A DNA stretch of 64,000 nucleotides from Apoderus coryli (Eukaryota; Arthropoda; Insecta; Coleoptera; Attelabidae): the NCBI GenBank assembly GCA_911728435.2, contig OU452201.1:19158001-19222000 (forward strand), given 5' to 3'. The notes beneath the pieces were generated by a model. The model searched no databases. It saw nothing but the letters and a program-made list of their open reading frames with translations, and was not told the DNA's origin. A program made the position numbers and the translations under genes. Of this stretch, positions 46,580-58,539 are shown in pieces (the stretch's first letter is position 1; each line of letters begins with the position of its first letter).

Positions 46580-48110
46580 ATTTGGTCTCTATCACTATCA
46601 TTTGTTTCGTAATTTAAAACAATGATTTGAGGGTATCAACAAATATTAAGGATATCGCATAAAAGCACCGTTACGAAAAAATGGAAAAAATCATGAAATA
46701 AATGTTAATATAAATAAATGTCCACCGTATTATGACGACTAAGTTGCAAAAATTTTTAATTTAATTTTCGATATAATACTAATTTTAAAAGTTGAAGATT
46801 ATCATGCCATAACTTTACAGATATATAAAGACCGCTTAAAGTGAGTGAAGATGATTAAATCCGAAAACTATAAATTCAAGAAAACGGAAGCGAAACTTAA
46901 GTTACAAAATCGAGTTTGGGCTACGCTGACAACTTGAATCGGAATTTAACTATTAATGAAAATGGAATTTTGAACAAAGTGGATAAACTGCCATTATACA
47001 TGTTTATTTTCGTGCACACATTCAGTGTTCTTCGCTATTAAATAAGTGACTGGGATTCATCCAACATAACGTAACTTAATTACTTCTTAAAAATATATGT
47101 TTATATTCTTTATACATACTTATTATATGTCTGCTATAATTTTATATTATTTTTAATATATTGTGATATTTTATGTCATACTTTTGCCTTTAGACAAGGA
47201 AAGATTCCTTGTGTAAGCTTTTGCCACTTCACCATTGCATTGATTATGATGGTGAAGTGGTAAAATATATTTGTTAAACGATTAACACACGTTTGACTTG
47301 TGAAAAACAATCAACATTGCTTTGAGGTGACCTTTTATTGATCCGTTTGCAGGCTACTATAGTTCAGAATTTATTTATATACCTACATTCTCGCAAACAA
47401 TCGAGTGAACTTCACTGTATATAAAAAAAGTCACGTGGCCTATATATTACATTATGCTATTGAATGCAGCTCAGTACGCTACTGCATTTTTTATTATCTA
47501 CATTTATTACACGTCCAAACCAGCTATTGAATGAAAATATAGTGACCAACTTACAATAATTATTGCAAGACATAAAACAACGGATGTACTTTATTCTGAC
47601 ACAAGACAGACGGTAGGCTTCCATAAGCGTATCAAAATAATTTACTTTTACCAAATATCTCTATTCCATATGCCATAATATTATGTCAAGACACAACATA
47701 TAAGTCATATCATCGTACAACTGTAGTTCAAACGCCACAAAACATCAGTATTTAAAATCCCCAGGTTCGTTTTAACGCAGAAATTATGAAATTAACAAGT
47801 GGATTTCAAGAACAGCATCTAACTAAAATCGGGGATACGAGTATAACAACGGTTATTTTTATTAAACTCCACGCATTGAATATTATATTTAGCCTAAAGA
47901 CATCGAGTTCGAATCCTCTTCGACAAAGTCCTTTGTATTTTATGTGTAATTAATTAATAAGTCTTTGTCTGGTATTGATTATGATATATATATACTAATT
48001 CTCTAACGAATACTCATATGCAAGTGTAAATTTTTGTTGTTTCTTATGTTATGAAAATATTATTTTATCTATACTGTAATTAACCGTAAATTTGTATATT
48101 TTTTGCGTTT
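46580..48110. other. Sequence without genes; two hairpins
   Basis: Contains the paired hairpins at 47194-47260 and a B-box-like GAGTTCGAATCC at 47905-47916 (possible decayed SINE). No coding feature. Confidence 0.45.
47194..47260. repeat. Two adjacent perfect hairpins
   Basis: First: ACAAGGAA (47194-47201), loop AGA, TTCCTTGT (47205-47212). Second: CCACTTCACCAT (47224-47235), 13-base loop, ATGGTGAAGTGG (47249-47260). The second arms are twelve perfect pairs. No T tract or gene adjoins them. Confidence 0.8.
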
Positions 48111-48113
48111 TTT

Positions 48114-48658
48114 TTTTGAGGTGTACAACTTTGAGTTGGCACCACTGCTTTATTGGATAACACATTTGTTTAGCTTGGTTTGGCATTTCATTATGGTTAG
48201 ACTTACATCAGAGCAACGTTTGCAAATTGTTGAATTCTTTTTATCAAAATAATGGTTCTGTTCGTCAAACTTATCGTGCACTTCGTCCATTTTATGGCGT
48301 ACATAATCGTCCTTCAGAACGGCTAATTTGAATAACCATGGATCGTTTTCGGAGAATGTATACTCTTAATGATACTGTGCATCCCGTGAGATGCCGAACA
48401 GTGCGCACTGAAAAATCTGTATCCGCTGTACTGGAAAGCATTGAAGAAGATCCAAATCCACCAATTGGTCGCCGTTCTCAGCAACTGCGGTTGGGTCCGT
48501 CCACTTTATGGAAGATTTTACGAAAGGATCTTGGGTTAAAAGCTTTCAAAATTCAACTTGTGCAGGAATTAAAGCCAAATGACCATCGTATGCAAACATA
48601 CAATATCTTTATTTTGTGTAGCAAACGTTTTGTTTATCTAAATAAAGATTATCATTAA
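48114..48658 (+). pseudogene. Mariner-type transposase, N-terminal half, broken
   Basis: Starts at ATG 48193: MVRLTSEQRLQIVEF, then one extra T in the run at 48235-48240 shifts the frame (expected YQNNGSVRQTYRALR), then an in-frame TGA at 48329-48331. The frame from 48338 reads MDRFRRMYTLNDTV, RTEKSVSAVLESIEEDPN, SQQLRLGPSTLWKIL and FKIQLVQELKPNDH. This is the DUF4817-type helix-turn-helix half of insect mariner-related transposases. The catalytic half is deleted after DHRMQTYN. The 5' leader GAGGTGTACAACTTTGAGTTGG probably contains the element end. Confidence 0.85.
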
Positions 48659-48664
48659 AAGTAA

Positions 48665-50650
48665 TATTTTCAATAGATTCTACTTATCTTCTAATTATTA
48701 TTAACAAAATAAGAAGCATATATAACATTGAAATGCATTTCCGCATGTAGTATTAAAAGAAAAAGCTTTATGAGAAAATAGTGACAAATATAGGGTAAAA
48801 TAGTCACAACATTCAATTAAAAGTTCGCAACGTTTCGTGATTTTATTATAACTTTTTCAAGTTAAAACAGTTTGAAATAATATGTCAGACACATAATCAG
48901 AACATGACTAGCGTTCAGTTAAACTTCAATTAATCAATTAATTAAAGTATTCACTTCAAGGGCACGAGAAACCGCTTGAAAATAATGTGAACTATCATTT
49001 GTTCGACTTAAAACTCGTTGTAAAAATGACGCTTTATTTACAACAGTAAAATCGAACAATTTTTACGTATTGAAAAGTCAATTTTACCATGCAATGCCCA
49101 CAAACAATTCGTTAAACTTAATAATATGTCGCGTTGCAGTCATTGTTGTACTAAACCAAATTCATAACAACCGTAAAACACAATGAAAATCAGTCAATTT
49201 GTCCTCCAATTAATAATCTAAACTGCGCTTCGCTGTCCATCGCTGCTTTGCAGACTCTGATATTTATTAAATTGTTTTGCATTCAACTATATTATATGTG
49301 GATAGTTCAATCGATTTTGAATTTTATTTTCCACAGAGCAAGTATTGGTAATTTATTTAAAAACTAACCCGAACCGAACTTGGTGTAAATTCTTATTTGT
49401 ATCCAGTTTATCTGGTCTTTGTATATTTTCGCAAACATCGATGAAATGGATCTAAGCCTTCAGCGTGTTCGTGCCGTCATTCAATATAATCCCGTTGGTA
49501 GCAAATCAAGTTTGTCAGTTTACTACTTTAATATCCAATTAGAAATACTCCGAATGTCCAAGTTGTATTTTAAATTAATAACGTATTCCCTGAAAACCAC
49601 GCCTATGGTAAATCTCATTGTATTGTATTGTCATCAATAAATAAATGAATCAGACGAGACAAGTTAATGCTCTTTTATTTTTTGTACCAGTAACTAATAC
49701 ACATTAAGTAACAAGAACCGCCTCATTTTTTTCTGTCGGATCTATCTTAAGAGGCTTGCAACTCATTTCTGGTGTGTTATTGAAAAAACCCTAATTGCGT
49801 GTAAATCAAATTCATGTCAGTGTTATTATTTAATCGGTGTTCTCTGACTTGTATAAATGAACTGGATATGATAATATGTATGTTAGTTTTTTTACTCAAG
49901 TAGGACTTGATGCAAGGCTATAAGATTTTATTACGTTTTAGTTCATTTGATGAAGGAACTTAAATAATGTAAATAAATAATTTCCATAACAGAGTACTTT
50001 AATGCGTATATAAGCTTTTAAGTACTTTTGTGATAATATACAAATTTAATAAGTCATGGTTTTTGAATAAAACTTAACTCATTTCGATACTGACAGACAT
50101 GTTACTAATCAAGGATCTGAATTTGTCTCATTTTAGATTTTTTCACATTATTTATACACCATCGAATATATAAGTACTTACTTTTAACATTGTATATCAT
50201 AAGGTAGATAGAAGGGTTTTCTATACATAAATTAAATGGTTTATTCCGTTTTTGTAATGTAAGATTTTAGAAAAAAATTAATAATTGTCATAAAATGATT
50301 CAATTTCCACGAATTAGCATAAAGAGCAAAGTACACAATTTCTTTAAATTATGTTACGGTTTATTTCCAACTCTAGCCATTTTATATAACTGTTTAAAGA
50401 GAATTGTGGGTTAGAGGCAATAATTTAGGAACAGCACTATATAAGAGTTGCCGGCGTCTCGTGGTTTCTATTTTCCGCTTTTTCGAGCAAAACCCATTTC
50501 GAGAAATAAATTAGAATATGGATACTAAGTTACATGTCGTCAGCTTCCTCAGAGCAACAATTTAGCGCACATTGTTATACTAATTAAAGAAAGTCTTTGT
50601 AGCTTCCATTATGCGGTAATACTTTTTGCAAGACTGAATAAGCATTTTAC
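48665..50650. other. Sequence without recognised features
   Basis: AT-rich, several short accidental frames, no repeat that I could match elsewhere in the window. Confidence 0.45.
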
Positions 50651-50654
50651 TTTC

Positions 50655-50935
50655 CCGCACAGGGTCTCCTAAATCTCATAAATTCTGTTAGTGCAGTGGG
50701 ACAAGAAATGGGACTGAATATATATGTTGCTAAGACAAAGTTTATGTTCTTTAGCCGTCAACCATACTTCAACATGTCACTAATAAATGGACAGAACAAT
50801 GAGAGGGTATCCAATTTTAAATACCTCGGATACTAGCAACTCGGCCCGGATAAGGAAATTAGATGCAGAATTGAATCGGCCCGTACAACGTTCCAGAAGA
50901 TGAGATCACTGGCTAAAAAAATGTAAGTTAAAGAC
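50655..50935 (+). mobile_element. RTE/Jockey-type reverse transcriptase fragment
   Basis: An open stretch reads LINSVSAVGQEMGLNIYVAK, KFMFFSRQP, INGQNNERVSNFKYLGY, then a stop and PDKEIRCRIESARTTFQKMR. This is the part of a non-LTR reverse transcriptase just after the catalytic motif (GL.IN..KTK...FKYLG). Both ends are truncated; the left end abuts ACTTTCCCGCAC of the GTCTGTC repeat. Confidence 0.8.
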
Positions 50936-51013
50936 GGATATAACCATTTTGAAGTCCCTGAGACGACTAAGACCATTTCGTTGTCTAGGTCATAATATAT
51001 TTTAGATTATATA

Positions 51014-52185
51014 CAGGTTGTTCCGGACTGAAATAGACATACGGTAACTATAGATTGGGGACACCGAAATGGTTCTAAAAATGCTCAGTTTTATAGGTTT
51101 AGCTGCTTTAATAAGAAAGATACATGGTGTTTTCGCATTTATAATGTATTTAAATATAGAGCAAAGTTTTTCGGAAAATTCTTAATCCACCGATGCACTA
51201 GCGACTTAAAAAATCCAGGTCCGGAAAATGTGTATCTTCATTAGGTTTCCACCTTGTATATCAAAATTTTCAATTTAATTTAACATAAAACTATATAAAA
51301 AAATTAAATAAACTAGTGTAACTTTTGATTTTCCTCATATAATTTAGCTTAGCAAATTTTAAATCGAATTTAAATAAATCTATGTATATTCAAACCTATA
51401 AACTTCAATAACTATTTATTATTAACGTTCTTAAAAATATCTAAGTGACATTTTGCAATTTTTATGATGTTCGCACAAATTATATCGCATACATAACATT
51501 TAACTTTCTGAAAGATAAATAGAAAGAATTTTCCACGCATGTCTGGAAATTAATACTCGTCCAGAGACAATTAAATACGTTCTAAAAAGAGCAAGAAAAT
51601 GTATTTAGCAAAATGTTGGACATTTTGAACATTTATTGTGAATTTCTTACTTTTCTTTTGATGAGTTGCCTTGTATGCTTGTTAATTTGATATTTTTGAG
51701 ATTTTCTTTTTACTTAGCTTAGGTACTTTGGTATATTTACAAAAATTATACTTTTCTCTTGATTTGCTTATTTAGTTTTGAAAAAGAAAATAAATTTATT
51801 TTTTTAGTTTAATGTTAAGTATAGGTACGTTATAATTTGTGTCGATATAATAAAAATAACACTTAGTTCTGTTTGATAACGTTAATAATAAATAATTATT
51901 ATAGTTTCTAGCGTTACATGTAGACTTCTTTCAATTCAATTTAAAATACGGTAAACTAAATTGTATGCGGAACAACAAAAGTTTCAGTAGTTACTTTGAT
52001 TTTTTTTTCTAGTTTTCAATCCTGTTAAAATAAATAGAAAATTTTGATATACAGTTGCTTGGAAACCTAAAGATGATGGTACATTTTTTTAAGTCCGAAG
52101 CTGGATTCTTTGAGTCGCTAGTATGGTTTAAAAATGTTCAGAAAAATCATTGTTCCAAATTTCAATAAATTATACAGGGTATATA
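51014..52185. mobile_element. Pair of inverted MITE-like copies
   Basis: 51155-51275 and 52035-52155 match in opposite orientation (GACTTAAAAAATCCAGGTCCGG against TCCGAAGCTGGATTCTTTGAGTC; TAGGTTTCCACC against GGAAACCTA). CAGGTTGTTCC at 51014 follows TA. They may be the two arms of a diverged 1.17-kb fold-back element. Confidence 0.55.
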
Positions 52186-52189
52186 TCTC

Positions 52190-54730
52190 TTTTAGAAGCT
52201 ATTCACAAACCAAAATAAATTAATTTTTCCATTTGGTGTAATTCGATTTTTTTAATGTTACACTTTTTCAACTCCACTTACTATGAATGCGTCTCAGGGA
52301 TCCTGCAATGAGACAAAAAAAAAATACCAATAAACGCAATAGTAATACACAACAATAGCTTCAGTGTGTTGATAAACAAGAAAAAAGTTAATTCACAACT
52401 AATTATATCATGACTTAGAACGCAAATACTATAAATCTTACAATTTGGAATACAAAAATCTTCAAAGACACATCAGAGAGAATTCTGTATTGTGTTAGGG
52501 TAGATTAAATCGTCACTCCACAAAATATTTTACCATATTTTCCAATGACAGGAATATGTTTTGTTTTGGATATCATAAAAGTTATAAGTTACAGGTTATA
52601 GTTTTCTTGAACATAAAACTAATATTTTATATAGGAAATTGCCAATTAGCACCCGATTTGTTCCTTTATACACCTACAAAAAGTAAGAGAAAAAATTCAA
52701 TGGCTATCAAACAGTTCAAGAGGTCTTTTACGATCCCCTGGCGCAATGTGTTCTAACACCGTATAGTTGATGAGTAATACGGCAATAGAGGCTCTTATCA
52801 GGATTATTTAGGGGTGCATAATATCAAGGTAGCTTTGAAAATAAATGTATATATGGAATTCGGAGATAGAGAAAGACTAGTACTAAAAGTGAATAATACA
52901 ATTATATATCTAAAAATTAGAAATAAGTCCTGGAGATTAAGAGTATTAAGTAGTGAAATGAAAATTATACCCTATGACACTATCCGAAGAAATCAATATT
53001 CAGTAAAACTTTGACATTTATTAAAATGCTGCATTACAAATCTAAAAACATTAATTGTGAAAAGTTATTACAAAAATGGGGAACATTTTATTGTGACAAT
53101 TCTAAGTCATAATTTCAGCGTGCATAATCGACTGTGGCGGCCTGCAATTGATGTTTTCATTAAAAGATGCCCATAGATCGGCATATAACATCGCAATTGA
53201 GTGTCAATGTGGCAGAATGACTAAAAAGCTCCATTCGAAAGCATTTACAAAAATTAAACTTCGCCGCACGATTCAACGAATGTAGGCAGGTACTTACACA
53301 TTCCTTCGTACCCGTTGACGGCAATCCACGCCATGTTGAGAGACATTCTGAGACAACTGAAGAACTCAAAGAAGAAATTGACTTTTTAAATTCGATTTGT
53401 TGCAAGAAACCTTTTACATTAAAATTTGTAACTGTCTCGGTATAAAAGAAGGCGTCATTTGGTGTGGTAATTGGTACTTTGTAAATTCAAATCATTAGTG
53501 TAATGATATACACCAAAACCAAGGAGTACTGATGACGATTTGACCCAAAATATACGAAAATTGTTTCAAAGTTCCTGATTTAGGTACCTATGCAGTAAAG
53601 TTTTAATATAACTAACATATTTCGATACATCTAGTGAAAATGTATACACCCTGTGGAAACTGCATATAAAAACTGGCTTCATAATAGGTATATGTATGTT
53701 TTCAGTACAGTTAGTAGACATATTCGATCGACGCCTCACACAACTGCACAACATCGACGCCGCGTGACGCAAGCGTCAGAACGTTTCTTTGTTCATAACA
53801 GGTTGATGTAGCAGTGGGGGATGAGGGCAGCACTTACCCCTTTCATCCCTTTGGGGGATGTGTTTAATGACATACTTGACTGACGGATAATGAGTTGTTA
53901 TTAAAATTTGAATAAAAAAAAAAATTATGTGACTTTATAGAAAATTGCATTTGTCATTAAAACAGTTACGTACAAAGGGCAAATTCTACATGAGGTTTAG
54001 AACAAAATAAAAAACTACTATTAAACTTGCCTAGTAATTTTACTGTTTTGAATAAATATTGGTCCTTCGTTTTTGCTTTTCCGAAGTATGCCGTATACAT
54101 AATGGTTAAATTTCTAAACAAAACAAATAAGTATAGGTACGTACATTTAAATTTTAAACATATAACAAGATATCAAACGAAGTCAATTGATTTGATAGAG
54201 AAGTCGTATCAGTTCAACAGTTACGATTGTGAAAAATAATGTTTTGGTACCTATATCAATATTCTCATTCGGACGAAATTAAGTATAAGGCGATACTCCG
54301 TTTTGTTCATGTGATCTTCACTTTTAGATGATTCATCCAATTATAATAATCAATATTATTTTTATTTTTTTTGAGACTGTAAAAGTTAAATTTACCTGAG
54401 TAACGTTAAACCACAGTTAAAATAATATACAGTTGGTTCTCAGCGTGTCGGTACGTCTCATCTTCATGTCTATAAGCAATTCGCCGCCCGTATAGTTATA
54501 GTAGGTATAGTATCTTAGAGTATATATAGATATAGAATAACATAGTAGCGGGCCAGAAATGTAGCTGGGAATGCGACGAGTCGATGCCGTTTTCAGCGTC
54601 TAGTAGACCTTCGTGGCTATAGATATTATTCTATGGTTAAACTGTAATTTTTACTTTTCAAAAAGCCTTCATATGTTTACGGATAGTCTGAAACTCTCCA
54701 AATATATATAATTCAATCGTCGATTACTCT
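52190..54730. other. Sequence without genes; repeat fragments
   Basis: Holds an inverted Penelope-like tail (TCACTCCACAAAATATTTTACC, about 52513) and a copy of the 1861-2060 repeat at 54400-54500. The 81-codon minus frame at 53160-53405 is Ser/Cys-rich but unidentified. Confidence 0.4.
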
Positions 54731-54734
54731 GACT

Positions 54735-55250
54735 GAAACGAAACGGCTGACCAACTTGCAAAACAAGAGCCCAACGCTTCATTCTGCCTTTCGTGGGGAC
54801 CTAGTTTCGCCATTATAAAAGGCCAGATGATAGAAGGCGTGCACAAATCGTAAAAATGGCAATTAGATTACAACTGAAAGAATACTCCTGCCTTGAGATC
54901 AACATTCAGATTCAAAAATCAAAAATTCAAAGCTCATCGAACTGAATAGAAAAGAGTTAAGGCGCATTACAGGTCTTTTTTACAGAATACTATCTATGGG
55001 TCTAAGCGAAGACGCCAAATGTCTATTGATGCTTTGATACTGTATGGCACTATTCCTTGAAAAGGTCAGTTTGCGATCGACGAAAAGAAATTGTCCATGG
55101 AAATTGCCCCCCAGAGCACATCAACTTCATGAAAAGTTTGTGGCGATCACAAAATATCTGTTTAGGTCTAAGTGAAGAGGGGCTAAAGGACCTAGACAAC
55201 AATCTCCAATTGTCGGTAACTATTAATTTAATTTATTTTTCAACCTATAA
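54735..55250 (+). mobile_element. Non-LTR retrotransposon fragment, RNase H to C-terminus
   Basis: In broken frames: ETADQLAKQEPNASF-like start, IIKGQMIEGVHKS, LNRKELRRITGLFYRILSMG, then LSEDAKC and CPPEHINFMKSLWR. This is the typical RNase H tail and C-terminal region of Jockey/R1/I-type elements (NRKDLRILTGLLTGH...GLSEDADC). Several frameshifts and stops. Confidence 0.7.
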
Positions 55251-55259
55251 ATAAGTTGG

Positions 55260-56230
55260 AAACCACTATAAATATTCCAGATATTATCGCGTTGAAGTAA
55301 ACACCTTTCAGCGGAGTATAATGTTAACAAATAATGCAGTATTTGAGCTTGCTTTTTGGGTTACAATATGCGTTAGGAATAATTGTAAAACAATAGGTAG
55401 AATAACATTGTTTTATGATTTGTATTGTCAGATCTCGCACACGATGAAGAATTCCTTGCCAAAAAAAAAATAGAAATCTTTGTTCAGCAAATAATCCAGG
55501 TTAAAACATAATTAAATACTAAATCAACTTTTCATGTTAACACCTATGTCACAACCCATAATTAGGTCACAATTAATAATATAAAATATATTATAGAAAA
55601 TTAAATGCTGCATTTAAGACAAATATGGTAATTCTAGAGAATTTTCATGACAAATTTACATATTTTCTACTACAAAAACTATTTTTCAATGGAAAACATT
55701 ATTATACTTAAAACATTCGAAATACGCTCTTTTTTAGATTTAGACAATTCCTCACCCAACTGTTAAGTATATTTTTTTACGTATGAACATGAACGCATAT
55801 TATAGGAATGTTAATGGAATTTCTTTTCATAGCATTATGCTATGGGTCTATTCAAACATGATGTCTTTATGGGATATTATAGACCAATTATTTTTACATA
55901 AGACACCGGAAATGCATGTGTGAATGTAGATGAATGCTGTTAGGGGATTATTAAAAAATTATGCTGGGTGATAAGAAAACGGAATGATTATTCTTTAATA
56001 TGTTGAGAGTGGTTACTCTTTTCAATACAGTAATAAAATCATTCACTTTACAAACGAAATAATTCCTCAAATTATTGCCTCTAGCTATATGTAACGTAAA
56101 GATAATGTAAATAATATGTATACAGTGGGAAACTTTCTTATTATGAATTGATAAATGAGTAAAAGTTAGCCTAAACTGGAAAATCCTAATTGTTATTAAA
56201 ATTACATTTCAATGTAGATTAAAACGCTTT
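55260..56230. other. Sequence without recognised features
   Basis: AT-rich; nothing supported. Confidence 0.45.
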
Positions 56231-56235
56231 CAAAC

Positions 56236-56305
56236 GAAATAACTGATGATGGCTTGTTGAGCCGAAACTAGTTTCCTTTTTCATAACTAAATTAAAGATT
56301 TTGTG
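56236..56305 (+). ncRNA. Hammerhead-like ribozyme motif e with family tail
   Basis: CTGATGA at 56243-56249, bulged T, stem II GGCT/AGCC (four pairs), GAA at 56264-56266, stem III ACTAGT (56267-56272), H17 = T at 56273. Stem I needs a bulge (GAAA with TTTC). The tail TTTTGTGGAGTTGAC follows at about 56297. Confidence 0.45.
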
Positions 56306-56571
56306 GAGTTGACTTTGAAAGTTTTTGTTTGTTTTCTTTTATTTAAAACGTTTTACTCATTTTTTTTTTATTTTACATATTATGTTTCTTTGAGCTTTAT
56401 GTGTGATTAAATATGTTTATTTTTTTAATAATATATTAACTGGAAACAACCAATTAAACATGGGGTCACTATTGTCATTACACAGCGAAAACAAATGTTA
56501 AGTAACAGATTTTCGGTAATCGTGAATCATTCACCTTTTGGGTCCGTTTAAGCCAAGAGAGTGTACCTTTA

Positions 56572-57265
56572 AATAAAAAAATCGGTTGTATCGCTCCAAA
56601 TCTTTCCCGACAAGATATAATATAATCAAAAATATATGACCTGCGTAACAAACCAGAATTTTAATAATTAATATTATTCAAATTGTATTGTTCATGAAAA
56701 CTTTTATGGAAAATAATGATATTTCCAATAAAATATCGTAAAAAACGAACTAATTTATTCAAAAAATTAGAAAAAAGATATTGCTAGCGCTGGATTCGAA
56801 CCCAGAATCTTCCGCATGCGAAGTGCACGCTCTATCAATGACGCTAAAAACTCTTTATCAAATTACTTTATTACTTTCTATAATAGAGAGAATTATAAGT
56901 GCAAATATCAAAAGAAACCTCTCGATGTAAAGCAGATAAAAATTGCTTTAAAATTAAATTGTCCACCCCTATCACAAAACTAAAGCCATTTCAACCAAAA
57001 GTGATGGGTTCATCCTAGGACTCCCCCAAACTCATACAACAAAACTTAGCTCAATTCAAGCATGGTTATATCCGTCTTTATCTCATTTTTTTATGGCGTT
57101 CACAATACTTTCCATTAGCGGGAAAGTAATATATGAGATACGTAACGAAACAGAATTGTAATTATAATTATTATTATTGTATATCACTCAACCCCTACTG
57201 CTATTTGACAATTTAGTGGTTGTGTCCACCTCGATCACAGGGCTTAAGCGATTTCAACCAAAAAC
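56572..57265 (-). repeat. GTCTGTC-type interspersed repeat, minus copy with tRNA-like part
   Basis: The minus strand carries a B box GGGTTCGAATCC (56792-56803) preceded by GAGCGTGCACTTCGCATGCG, and downstream modules shared with the copies at 43360 and 61185. This copy has the best tRNA-like segment of the family. It is internally rearranged near 57110 (GGGAAAGTA followed by a second partial copy). Confidence 0.7.
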
Positions 57266-57269
57266 TAAA

Positions 57270-58400
57270 AATTTATTTCATGCAAAATTTATATGAAATA
57301 TTTTTGAATCCTTTGAAATCAGAACTTTCAGCCAATCCAAATCTATAATCTTTCACCGCATCTTTAAATGCTTACAAAAGTGTTTATTAATATTCGAAAA
57401 ATATGCGGCATGTCACTATTTTTATTATTCTTGTATTAAATGTGAAGTAGGCATAATATCAAATCATTTAAAGTGTATACAAATACCTGATTGATCTTAT
57501 AAGGGTTTTTTTTTTCCTGTTAACGTGCTTAAACTTAAAAACGCCAATAAGTTATTTAGATCTATCTACCGCATAGTGCCATCAATTACCAATAAAATAG
57601 TTGTAAACACTTCACTTTATTACTAATGCCGTACTTCTGAATACACTGGTAGATATATTTAAGTCTAGGTAACTTTTAAGGAAACGTCCTTGATGTTAAA
57701 ATTTTATTAGGTATATCTAATGTTTTAAATAAAAATGTATATAATATAATTAATTCAAACTTGAGTGAACCTCCTTTAAGACCGGTTTTATTGTTTTATT
57801 TATATAATACATAAATATGTGTTTTATAGACGCCAATAATATATCTTTAAAATACGTTACTAATTTTCTAGGTAAAGGTAATTTTATATGCTGATATACT
57901 TCATCATCCAAAATTGAATATAGCGTGGGTCCGTCCTATATAGGGTATACATAATGTTGTGTCATAATATAGGAAACAAAAAGCGTGTAAACAATATCAA
58001 CTGTTTGCTCGAATGTAACGTTTCGCTCATTTATAAAGGGTTTTTCATTAGACTATATTTTTTTTATTGTATTAATTTATTAATATTAAATGTGTTGTTA
58101 TATATATGCGTAATTTAATTGGCAATTGGATATTTGACTTTACCACTTGCCTATGATTCTTCGACGCCTTTTGTTTTCCATAACAACTAAAATCTTTTAT
58201 TCCTTGAATACACTTTAAAAAAGAGCGAAACGTTGTATTTATATAATATAGACAAAAAATAAAGACCTAATTTGATTTAAATATTTGATTAAGAAATGTT
58301 ATTTGAATTAATTATTAGCTCTGACTATAATAAGGGTCGATGAATAAAAAAGACAGTATGTAAATCAAACAAAACAACGTAATTTTACTTTGAGTTACTT
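57270..58400. other. Intron sequence downstream of exon A, no feature identified
   Basis: AT-rich, no gene or repeat recognised. Confidence 0.45.
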
Positions 58401-58402
58401 AC

Positions 58403-58426
58403 CTCATCATTGCCATCGCTTTGCAT
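58403..58426 (-). CDS. Otop: Otopetrin alternative first coding exon A (MQSDGNDE)
   Basis: The minus strand reads ATG CAA AGC GAT GGC AAT GAT GAG followed by a consensus donor GTAAGT. The two codons just before the ATG are in-frame stops (TGA TAA), so this is a true start and not an internal exon. The donor leaves phase 0, which fits the acceptor at 22304. A TATAAAAA sequence lies about 100 bases upstream. If spliced to 22304 the intron is about 36 kb. The peptide is too short to identify alone, so assignment to the otopetrin gene rests on strand, phase and position; it could instead belong to an unrelated gene. Confidence 0.5.
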
Positions 58427-58523
58427 TTATCAAAAAAGCCGAAACAGCACAAAACAACAGTATATTGCAGTCAGTCCAAAGTTTAAAACTCAAAAACCGA
58501 ACATGGGGTTAACTTTAGAGTTA

Positions 58524-58531
58524 TTTTTATA
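58524..58531 (-). promoter_or_regulatory. Possible TATA box of first exon A
   Basis: TATAAAAA on the minus strand, about 100 bases upstream of the exon A start codon. A start site near 58500 would give a 5' leader of roughly 70 bases. In sequence this AT-rich such a match is common, so it is weak evidence by itself. Confidence 0.3.
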
Positions 58532-58539
58532 ACGCAACT

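Larger units (their letters stand above)
1..58426 (-). other. Otop: Otopetrin gene (partial, 3' end beyond the window)
   Basis: This is the extent of one gene read right to left. Otopetrins are multi-pass plasma-membrane proton channels; the insect members act in acid sensing. The assignment rests on exon peptides typical of the family (VTHNIPLYYYEGF, GTMIYNGLEFG, MHVVATNICVWIRTLVLE) and on splice phases that agree at every junction: 0 at 58403/40025 to 22304, 0 at 22122 to 18744, 2 at 18614 (and at 13707) to 10277, 0 at 10055 to 8122, 0 at 7955 to 7622, 0 at 7551 to 3887, 1 at 3557 to 1766, 0 at 1606 to 1221, 1 leaving 1050. The exon set ends after the fifth predicted membrane segment; the exons for the later segments and the stop codon must lie left of base 1. 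It resembles Drosophila OtopLa most, from memory, but the subtype is not proven. Confidence 0.9.

Noticed and set aside
47905..47916. tRNA gene from GAGTTCGAATCC
   Set aside because: B-box alone, with no cloverleaf around it.
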